The position numbers were made by a program, and so were the translations under genes. Below, piece after piece: positions 7,469 through 12,999 of a DNA stretch of 12,999 nt. A model generated the notes under the pieces. It was not told where the DNA came from, searched no databases, and was given only the letters and a program-made list of their open reading frames with translations. How positions within the stretch are numbered: position 1 is the first letter of the stretch; each line of letters opens with the position of its first letter. This stretch comes from Desulfobacula sp. GTDB taxonomy: Bacteria > Desulfobacterota > Desulfobacteria > Desulfobacterales > Desulfobacteraceae. Where the stretch lies: NCBI GenBank assembly GCA_027858355.1, contig JAQICW010000085.1:1-12999 (forward strand), given 5' to 3'.

Positions 7469-7496
7469 AATGAAAAGTTCAGATAACTTTTTCATT
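7469..7496 (+). other. Hairpin in the dsrA leader
   Basis: AATGAAAAGTT (7469-7479), loop CAGAT, and AACTTTTTCATT (7485-7496) can form an 11-bp stem with one bulged T. It ends 25 nt before the dsrA Shine-Dalgarno sequence. It is AT-rich and not followed by a clean T-run, so an mRNA-stability or protein-binding element is more likely than a terminator. Confidence 0.5.
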
Positions 7497-7533
7497 ATTT
7501 GATTGTAATTTAATTATTAACGGAGGTAAGTAA

Positions 7534-8862
7534 ATGGCTAAGCATGAAACTCCTTTCTTAGATCAGCTGGAATCCGGTCCATGGCCAAGCTTTGTTTCTG
7601 ACCTGAAACAACAGGCAGAAGTCAGGGCTAAAAATGAAGAAGGTGTTGAATTCCAGATTCCTGTAGAGTGTGTTGACGATCTTCTTGGTATCCTGGAGCT
7701 CTCTTACAAACATGGAAGAACCCATTGGAAACATGGCGGTATCGTAGGTGTTTTTGGTTATGGCGGTGGTGTTATCGGCAGATACTGCGATCAGCCCGAG
7801 GCCTTCACAGGGGTTGCGCATTTCCATACAATGCGGGTTAATCAGCCAGCCGGTAAATATTATACAACAGATTACCTGAGAACCCTGACCAAACTATGGG
7901 ATTTCAGAGGATCCGGTATTACCAATATGCACGGCGCCACCGGCGATATCATCCTCCTGGGTACCACGACTCCCCAGTTGGAAGAAGTTTTTCATACACT
8001 GACCCATGACATGGGCCAGGATCTTGGCGGATCAGGTTCCAACCTGAGAACTCCTGCCGATTGTCTGGGCCAGTCCCGATGCGAATATGCATGTTACGAC
8101 ACCAACGCTTTGGTTTATTTTCTGACCAACGAATACCAGGATGAGCTTCATCGTCCGGCTTTCCCCTATAAGTTTAAATTTAAACTTGATGGTTGTCCCA
8201 ACTGCTGCGTAGCTTCCATTGCACGGTCTGACATGTCCTTTATCGGTACCTGGAAAGATGATATCCGTATCGATCAGGACGCCGTCAATAAATATGTTGA
8301 ATGTGATGCTGCTTATCCTGCAAATGCAGGCGCCCACAAAGGAAGTAAAGACTGGGGTCCCTTTGACATTGAAAAAGAAGTGACCGGTCTTTGCCCCACT
8401 AAATGCATGCAGTTTAAAAACAAAAAACTGTTCATTGACAATGCCAATTGTACCCGCTGCATGCATTGTATCAATGTAATGCCAAAAGCCCTTAAAATTG
8501 GTAAAGAAACCGGTTGCTCCATTCTGGTTGGTGCAAAAGCACCCATCCTTGATGGCGCCCAGATGGGTTCTCTCCTTGTCCCCTTTATCGAAGTTAATCC
8601 TGACAATGACTATGAAGCAATCACAGAAGTCATTGAAAATGTTTGGGATTGGTGGATGGAAGAAGGCAAGAACCGTGAAAGACTTGGTGAACTGATCATG
8701 CGTCAGGGATTCCAGAAGCTTCTTGAGGTAACTGGTATCGAGGCCCAGCCCCAGCACGTACAATACCCAAGAACCAACCCCTATATCTTCTGGAAAGAGG
8801 ATGAGGTTGAGGGTGGCTGGGAACGTGACGTTGAAGAATACAGAAAACACCATCAAAGATAA
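7534..8862 (+). CDS. dsrA: Dissimilatory sulfite reductase alpha subunit
   Basis: This is the alpha subunit of the cytoplasmic alpha2beta2 enzyme that reduces sulfite, with electrons ultimately carried to the DsrC trisulfide. The siroheme-[4Fe-4S] cysteines are C177 and C183 (DCLGQSRC) plus C221 and C225 (GCPNCC). The inserted ferredoxin domain has C287 (LCPTKC) and C306/C309/C312 (CTRCMHC) for a second [4Fe-4S]. KFKFKLDG (213-220), just before C221, is basic, as expected near the anion site. At 442 aa the length is normal for DsrA. GGAGG (7522-7526) is 7 nt from the ATG, one of the strongest ribosome binding sites in the window, consistent with an abundant enzyme. dsrB follows after 15 nt. 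Nothing is missing or truncated. DsrD downstream supports the reductive type. Confidence 0.98.
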   Translation: MAKHETPFLDQLESGPWPSFVSDLKQQAEVRAKNEEGVEFQIPVECVDDLLGILELSYKHGRTHWKHGGIVGVFGYGGGVIGRYCDQPEAFTGVAHFHTMRVNQPAGKYYTTDYLRTLTKLWDFRGSGITNMHGATGDIILLGTTTPQLEEVFHTLTHDMGQDLGGSGSNLRTPADCLGQSRCEYACYDTNALVYFLTNEYQDELHRPAFPYKFKFKLDGCPNCCVASIARSDMSFIGTWKDDIRIDQDAVNKYVECDAAYPANAGAHKGSKDWGPFDIEKEVTGLCPTKCMQFKNKKLFIDNANCTRCMHCINVMPKALKIGKETGCSILVGAKAPILDGAQMGSLLVPFIEVNPDNDYEAITEVIENVWDWWMEEGKNRERLGELIMRQGFQKLLEVTGIEAQPQHVQYPRTNPYIFWKEDEVEGGWERDVEEYRKHHQR

Positions 8863-8877
8863 GAAGGGAGAATTATA

Positions 8878-10026
8878 ATGGCATTTATTTCTACTGGTTA
8901 TAATCCAGCCAAGCCGATGGAAAACAGAATCACTGACATCGGTCCGAAAGACCATAACGATTTTTATCCTCCTGTTATCAAGAAAAACAAGGGTAAATGG
9001 TCTCATCACGAAATACTTGAGCCCGGCGTGCTTGTTCACGTGGCTGACTCAGGAGACGAAGTATATACCGTAAGAGTGGGCGGAGCCCGTTTGATGTCCA
9101 CCTCTCATATCAGCGAAATGTGTGACATTGCGGATAAGCATTGTGATGGTCATCTTCGTTTTACTACCCGGAACAACATTGAGTTCATGGTGGATTCAAA
9201 AGAGAAAGTAGAGCCCCTGAAAAATGATCTGGCTTCTAGAAAATTTGACGGTGGTTCCTTTAAGTTTCCCATCGGCGGAACCGGCGCCGGCGTGACAAAT
9301 ATTGTTCATACCCAGGGCTGGATCCATTGCCACACACCTGCAACAGATGCTTCCGGTACGGTTAAAGCAACTATGGATGAGCTGTTTTCAGATTTTCAGG
9401 ATCATAGACTTCCGGCACAGCTGAGAGTTTCCATGGCCTGCTGCCTGAACATGTGTGGTGCGGTTCATTGTTCTGATATCGCCATCCTCGGATATCACAG
9501 AAAACCGCCGATGCTCGACCATGAATACCTTGATAAAATATGTGAGATTCCTTTGGCTGTTTCTGCCTGCCCCACAGCAGCACTAAAACCATCCAAACAA
9601 AAACTTGCTGATGGTACGGAAGTAAAATCAATTGCTATGAAAAATGAAAGATGCATGTACTGTGGTAACTGCTACACCATGTGTCCTTCCATGCCCCTTG
9701 CTGATACAGAAGGTGATGGTATTGTTCTCATGGCCGGTGGTAAGGTTTCCAACAGAATTTCCGATCCCAAGTTTTCTAAAGTTGTTGTGGCCTTTCTGCC
9801 CAATGAAATGCCCAGATGGCCTTCCATGACAGATGCGATCAACAAAATGGTGAACGCATATTCAAATGGTGCCAATAAATACGAACGTCTGGGCGACTGG
9901 GCCGATAGAATTGGATGGGAAAAATTCTTTGAAGTGTGTGAGCTTCCCTTTACACATCACCTCATTGATGATTTCCGTCAGCAGGCATACATGAGCTGGC
10001 GTCAGTCAACTCAGTTCAAGTTTTAA
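8878..10026 (+). CDS. dsrB: Dissimilatory sulfite reductase beta subunit
   Basis: This subunit pairs with DsrA and holds the catalytically competent siroheme. The siroheme-linked cluster ligands are C151 (IHCHTPATD), C188, C189 and C193 (ACCLNMC). The ferredoxin domain has C231 (SACPTAAL) and C259/C262/C265 (CMYCGNC), followed by C269. At 382 aa it is full length, ending in the aromatic/basic QFKF tail. GGGAG lies 7 nt before the ATG in the 15-nt gap after dsrA, so it is clearly co-transcribed. No frame problems are seen. Base and codon use are similar to dsrA, with a higher G+C share than the helicase and slt genes at the left edge. Confidence 0.98.
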   Translation: MAFISTGYNPAKPMENRITDIGPKDHNDFYPPVIKKNKGKWSHHEILEPGVLVHVADSGDEVYTVRVGGARLMSTSHISEMCDIADKHCDGHLRFTTRNNIEFMVDSKEKVEPLKNDLASRKFDGGSFKFPIGGTGAGVTNIVHTQGWIHCHTPATDASGTVKATMDELFSDFQDHRLPAQLRVSMACCLNMCGAVHCSDIAILGYHRKPPMLDHEYLDKICEIPLAVSACPTAALKPSKQKLADGTEVKSIAMKNERCMYCGNCYTMCPSMPLADTEGDGIVLMAGGKVSNRISDPKFSKVVVAFLPNEMPRWPSMTDAINKMVNAYSNGANKYERLGDWADRIGWEKFFEVCELPFTHHLIDDFRQQAYMSWRQSTQFKF

Positions 10027-10068
10027 TAAGATTTTTTATTGAACTTTACCTGTTACATATGATGATAA

Positions 10069-10098
10069 AGCCGGAGTGCAATCAGGTGTGCTCCGGCT
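10069..10098 (+). other. GC-rich hairpin between dsrB and dsrD
   Basis: AGCCGGAG (10069-10076) and CTCCGGCT (10091-10098) form a perfect 8-bp stem, extendable by two G-U pairs and a C-G pair around an AATCAGGT loop. It is followed by CATCCATTTG and not a T-run, so it is at best a weak terminator. A role as attenuator or RNA-processing stop that makes dsrAB message more abundant than dsrD is plausible. The remaining gap has only the dsrD ribosome binding site. Confidence 0.65.
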
Positions 10099-10126
10099 CA
10101 TCCATTTGATTTAAAGGAGTATGACA

Positions 10127-10384
10127 ATGAGTGAACTTCTTGACGATAAAGAGGCAGCCGTAAAAGCCGTTGTGGATTATATGAATAAAAAATCCAAATC
10201 CAAGACCAAGTTTTATTTTAATGATTTTCAAAAAATTTTCCCAGATGACAAGCTAAGAATGATTAAAAAAGTTGTCAATAAAATGGTTGAAGAGGAAGTC
10301 CTTGAATACTGGTCTTCCGGAAGTACAACCATGTACGGTCTTAAGGGTGGTGGTATCCAGCATTCTTCCGAAGGCGAAAGCTAA
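10127..10384 (+). CDS. dsrD: DsrD, winged-helix activator of sulfite reductase
   Basis: DsrD is a small protein with a winged-helix fold found in reductive-type sulfite/sulfate reducers. It has been reported to stimulate DsrAB as an allosteric activator, and does not appear to act through DNA. The family core is clear: SKTKFYFNDFQKIFPD followed by the nearly invariant EYWSSGSTTMYGLKG near the C-terminus. The frame opens at ATG 10121, but AAGGAG (10114-10119) leaves only 1 nt to it, against 7 nt to ATG 10127, so the 85-aa form starting MSELLDD is preferred. The Ser/Gly/Glu-rich tail after YGLKG is ordinary for the family. It belongs to the dsr operon, separated from dsrB by the 10069-10098 hairpin and from the amidotransferase gene by 18 nt. 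Confidence 0.96.
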   Translation: MSELLDDKEAAVKAVVDYMNKKSKSKTKFYFNDFQKIFPDDKLRMIKKVVNKMVEEEVLEYWSSGSTTMYGLKGGGIQHSSEGES

Positions 10385-10402
10385 GAATAAAGATAATTAT
10401 CC

Positions 10403-11827
10403 ATGCAGGCAAATAGGGAAAAAATCCCGGGAATTGTTGTTGCAGGACTCAGGGGTGGCTCGGGCAAGACGATTATTTCCCTTTGAATAACGGCTGCATG
10501 GAAAAGCTCAGGAATTCGCGTCTCTGCATTTAAAAAGGGACCTGATTATATTGACGCCGGCTGGCTTTCTAAAGCAGCCGGTCGCCCCTGTTACAACCTG
10601 GATACCTTTCTGTGTCTTCCCGAGGTCGTTCAGGCCTCCTATGCAATCCATTCCCAAAATTCTGATATTGCCGTGGTTGAGGGCAATCGCGGTCTATATG
10701 ACGGCATTGATATAGATGGTTCCACCTCCACCTCTGAGCTTGCAAAGCTGTTGAACCTGCCGGTGCTGCTGGTGCTGGACTGTACCAAAAGTACCCGGAC
10801 CATGGCAGCCCTGCTCATGGGGTGTATGCATTTTGATCCGGATATTCATATCTGTGGGGTGGTGCTCAATCGGGTGGCAGGTATTCGTCACGAGGGGAAA
10901 GTTAGGTCCAATATAGAACGGTTTTGCAATATTCCGGTGTTTGGTGCCGTGCCCAAGCTTGCCGCCGAAGATTTCCCCGAGCGGCACATGGGGCTGGTTA
11001 CATCTGAAGAACACAGTTTTTCAGAAAAGGCCATTGAATCGGCCGTTAAGGTTGCCCGGGATCATATCGACCTGGAGGGCCTGTACAAGACTGTGACAGC
11101 CTTTGATTGTCCTGCCATGGTACCCGATGTTCCTCCACTTGAAATGTCTGGATCACTGAAAATGCCTGGATCGCGGGAAGATGACCCTGTTACCATCGGT
11201 ATTATCCGGGACTCTGCTTTTCAGTTTTATTATCCTGACAATCTGGAGGCTTTGATAAATCTTGGGGCAAAAATTGTCTATATCAGTCCCCTGGAAGAAG
11301 AGAGCATCCCCGAGGTCCACGCCATTTATATGGGCGGTGGATTTCCCGAAACCCATGCACAAAAGCTTGCTAAAAACCAAGTCTTCAGGGACGCTCTCAA
11401 GGCATTGTCCCAAAAAGGATTGCCCATTTATGCTGAATGCGGGGGATTGATATTCCTAGGACAGAGTATTGCGCTTTCAGGTGTTGAATATCCCATGTCC
11501 GGCATCCTGCCCATTCGGTTTGGCTTGTCCCGCAAACCTCAGGGCCATGGCTATACCCGGGTAATAGTGGAAAACGACAACCCCTTTTACAAACGAGGGG
11601 AGATCCTAAAGGGTCATGAATTTAGATATTCCAAGATTCTTTCCATCGACTACCAGGATCACGAAATGGCTTTTCGAATGGAAAGGGGGAAGGGAATTCT
11701 TGAAAAAAAAGACGGGTTTTTCAAGGACAATACCTTTGGTACCTATACCCATATTCACGCTCTGGGGTCAGTTTCCTGGGCACCCTCACTGGTCCATAGG
11801 GCCAGAATCTACAAGGCATCATTTTAA
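10403..11827 (+). CDS. cbiA: Cobyrinate a,c-diamide synthase / DsrN-like siroheme amidase, with an in-frame TGA at codon 28
   Basis: This gene encodes an ATP- and glutamine-dependent amidase. In dsr clusters the homologue (DsrN) is thought to amidate siroheme for DsrAB; elsewhere it amidates cobyrinate. Starting from ATG 10403, one frame gives the P-loop GLRGGSGKT (15-23), FKKGPDYIDAGWL (about 45-57), VEGNRGLYDG (about 92-101), then the class I glutaminase-like domain with YMGGGFPETHA, catalytic Cys346 in YAECGGLIFLG, and a C-terminal YTHIHALG with His452. At 474 codons it is normal length. The frame is broken only by TGA at 10484-10486, where I expect Gly (SLG-I). There is no start codon between that TGA and GTG 10673, so automatic calling yields a 384-aa protein lacking the ATP site. 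The ribosome binding site before ATG 10403 is weak. It may be a nonsense mutant, a recoded gene or a sequence error. Confidence 0.85.
10484..10486 (+). other. In-frame TGA codon interrupting the cbiA/dsrN reading frame
   Basis: The codon follows the Walker A segment (GGSGKTIISL) and precedes ITAAWKSSGIRV, with homologous-looking sequence continuing uninterrupted in the same frame on both sides. A single G-to-T change of GGA would produce it. By eye the following 50 nt contain no convincing SECIS-like hairpin. Confidence 0.85.
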
Positions 11828-11883
11828 AAGTAAAATAATTATTTCCTGGGCATCTGGCCTAGTAACTTAAAGTGTCCCACCCA

Positions 11884-12771
11884 TTAGTCTTGCCAAGACA
11901 GACGGCGGTCTGATGAAAAGCTCATTTTCCTTCTTGACAAAGGATCCTTGAATGTAATTTTTTCGGCGAGAAGCTGAAGGGGATCTGTAAAATCCAATTT
12001 TTTCTCTTCTAGAAGTTTTGGGTAAACCCTGTCATTGAGGATGGGAAATCCCAGGCCACTTAAATGAAGTCGAATCTGGTGCTTTTTCCCGGTGACAAGA
12101 GACACTTTAAAAAGGGCTTTCTCCCCCCTGGTCTTGACCATGGATATTTTTGAAATGGCATTGGGTTTGCCAGGGATAACTTTCATTGTGAACCAAGGAT
12201 CTCCCTGGATGATCCTGTTCTCAACGGTCCAAAAATTATCTTCTGTCACCCCGGAATAGGGTGTCACCGCACGATAGGTTTTTTCAACCCTGTGGTTCAT
12301 GAACAACTCCTGGTATCGGCCACGGGTTTTGGGGTTTGTTGAAAATAGAACAAGTCCTGCGGTTTCCCGGTCGATCCGGTGGATGGGCGAAAGGGTTTCA
12401 TTTCCCGTCTTTTTTTTTAAACGGTTCAGCAAACATTCGTTTACATAGGGTCCCCCGGGTATCACCGGAAGAAAATGGGGTTTACAGGCAACCAGCAAGT
12501 TTGTATTGCAAAAGAGGATTTTTTCGGTAAAGGGGATGGCGGGCTCTCGCGCAACCTCCCTGAAATAATGAAGTCTGGTTAAGGGCGTATAGGAGGTGGT
12601 AAGACAAATAGGGTCACCTCCTTCGGTGAGCACTTTTCCGGCAAGGATCCTGGCTTCCCAGGTTCCGCGGTCAATGGAGGGGAACCGTTTGGATAAAAAA
12701 TCAAGGATAACAGGGTAGGGTTTTTCAATTCTTGGCATGAGGACGGTGGAGTGATATTTGGAAATTGTCAT
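11884..12771 (-). CDS. RluA-family pseudouridine synthase
   Basis: It isomerises uridine to pseudouridine in rRNA or tRNA. The family signature SPIHRIDRETAGLVLFS (128-144) contains the catalytic Asp134 of HR(I/L)D. EKTYRAV (about 163-169), TGKKHQIRLHL (about 228-238) and LNDRVYP complete the core. The N-terminal 25-55 (RGTWEARILAGKVLTEGG) looks like a shortened S4-type RNA-binding segment. At 295 aa it is normal; which RNA position is modified cannot be told, so no symbol is given. ATG 12771 has a weak upstream AAGGG. The gene converges on the amidase gene with 56 nt between them, where no terminator-like hairpin is obvious. In G+C content it resembles the amidase gene rather than the left half of the window. 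Confidence 0.93.
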   Translation of the reverse strand: MTISKYHSTVLMPRIEKPYPVILDFLSKRFPSIDRGTWEARILAGKVLTEGGDPICLTTSYTPLTRLHYFREVAREPAIPFTEKILFCNTNLLVACKPHFLPVIPGGPYVNECLLNRLKKKTGNETLSPIHRIDRETAGLVLFSTNPKTRGRYQELFMNHRVEKTYRAVTPYSGVTEDNFWTVENRIIQGDPWFTMKVIPGKPNAISKISMVKTRGEKALFKVSLVTGKKHQIRLHLSGLGFPILNDRVYPKLLEEKKLDFTDPLQLLAEKITFKDPLSRRKMSFSSDRRLSWQD

Positions 12772-12806
12772 TTTGGGGCCCTTGGCATGAAATTACTCAG
12801 TCATCG

Positions 12807-12835
12807 AATATACCAAAATCCGGGTTTGAGTACAA
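12807..12835 (-). promoter_or_regulatory. Candidate promoter for the RluA-family gene
   Basis: On the minus strand TTGTAC (12835-12830), a 17-nt spacer and TATATT (12812-12807) are found, with TGG directly before the -10 box giving an extended -10. The distance to the start codon is about 35 nt. Confidence 0.45.
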
Positions 12836-12840
12836 GGCGA

Positions 12841-12874
12841 TTTCTTTCCTGGCACGGATGCACCAGGAAAGAAA
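12841..12874 (-). terminator. Perfect 12-bp stem-loop downstream of the biotin-carrier gene
   Basis: TTTCTTTCCTGG (12841-12852) and CCAGGAAAGAAA (12863-12874) form a perfect 12-bp stem with a 10-nt loop. On the minus strand it begins 8 nt after the biotin-carrier stop and precedes the candidate promoter of the next gene, the usual place for a terminator. It lacks a T-run after the stem, so termination may be weak or factor-assisted. Confidence 0.55.
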
Positions 12875-12882
12875 AATGACCA

Positions 12883-12999
12883 TTATGCCATAATGGCAAT
12901 CAAATCATCCTCTTCAACATCGTCGCCAACTTTTTTTAAAATTTTTTCAATCACGCCGTCGCAGGGTGCATAAATCGGTGTTTCCATTTTCATGGCTTC
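12883..12999 (-). CDS. Biotin-carrier (biotinyl) domain, C-terminal end of a larger protein, partial
   Basis: Only the last 38 residues lie inside the window; the rest continues beyond the right edge. They begin EAMKMETPIYAPCDGVI, the classic biotinylation motif in which the Lys between two Met carries biotin. After this come a VGDDVEEDD stretch and the LIAIMA end typical of a biotinyl domain, with the stop 34 codons after the Lys. It is therefore either a stand-alone biotin carrier protein or the C-terminus of a carboxylase/decarboxylase subunit such as pyruvate carboxylase subunit B or oxaloacetate decarboxylase alpha. Which of these cannot be decided from what is visible. A hairpin follows the stop codon. 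Confidence 0.9.
   Translation of the reverse strand, partial: EAMKMETPIYAPCDGVIEKILKKVGDDVEEDDLIAIMA

Noticed and set aside
8032..9039. Long minus-strand open frame of 335 codons opposite dsrA/dsrB
   Set aside because: It lies antisense to unmistakable dsrA and dsrB, spans their junction, has no recognisable motifs and only reflects codon bias of the real genes.
10487..10540. Possible SECIS element making the cbiA TGA a selenocysteine codon
   Set aside because: Only a 4-bp TGCA/TGCA pairing with poor inner pairing could be drawn by eye; the expected residue is Gly rather than Cys or Sec. Not excluded, but unsupported.
10673..10675. GTG as the true start of the amidase
   Set aside because: It would remove the P-loop and the GPDYIDAG segment that are clearly encoded upstream in the same frame, and there is no good ribosome binding site.
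11828..11883. Terminator between the convergent amidase and RluA genes
   Set aside because: No stem of useful length with a T-run could be found in this 56-nt gap.

Overview
The window comes from a dissimilatory sulfate- or sulfite-reducing bacterium. It carries adjacent dsrA, dsrB and dsrD, and dsrD marks the reductive type of the pathway. Protein style and gene order suggest Desulfobacterota, most likely a Desulfobacteraceae relative such as Desulfobacter or Desulfobacula. That placement is inference from memory, not from a search. No mobile-element genes, CRISPR array, tRNA or rRNA were seen.

Left part (1-5220): an N-terminally incomplete UvrD/PcrA-type helicase is followed 2 nt later by a small secreted lytic transglycosylase. 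These converge on galU (minus strand, UDP-glucose synthesis). An intergenic stretch with a near-consensus promoter and a duplicated 14-nt motif precedes a YkgJ-type cysteine-cluster protein. A roughly 130-nt imperfect palindrome then separates that gene from the convergent dapA (lysine/diaminopimelate pathway).

Middle (5221-10384): a strong candidate promoter drives a TPR protein whose stop codon overlaps the start of an unrecognised 382-aa protein (TAATG junction). Next, with its own promoter-like site, a hairpin-bearing leader and a very strong ribosome binding site, comes the dsr operon. DsrA and DsrB form the siroheme/[4Fe-4S] sulfite reductase; DsrD is its small winged-helix activator. 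A hairpin lies between dsrB and dsrD.

Right part (10385-12999): 18 nt after dsrD begins a cobyrinate a,c-diamide synthase-like gene (cbiA/dsrN), the likely amidase for siroheme or cobyrinate. Its frame is intact except for one in-frame TGA at codon 28, just after the Walker A motif, where relatives as I recall them have Gly. An automatic caller would lose the first 90 codons because of it. Converging on this gene is an RluA-type pseudouridine synthase, preceded by a hairpin and the C-terminal 38 residues of a biotin-carrier protein or domain (EAMKMET motif) running off the window.

Functionally the core is sulfite reduction: the DsrAB enzyme, the DsrD activator and a probable siroheme-amidating enzyme. 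The TPR and unknown proteins immediately upstream are possible, unproven accessory factors. Everything else is housekeeping: repair, wall turnover, sugar nucleotides, lysine, RNA modification and biotin-dependent carboxylation.
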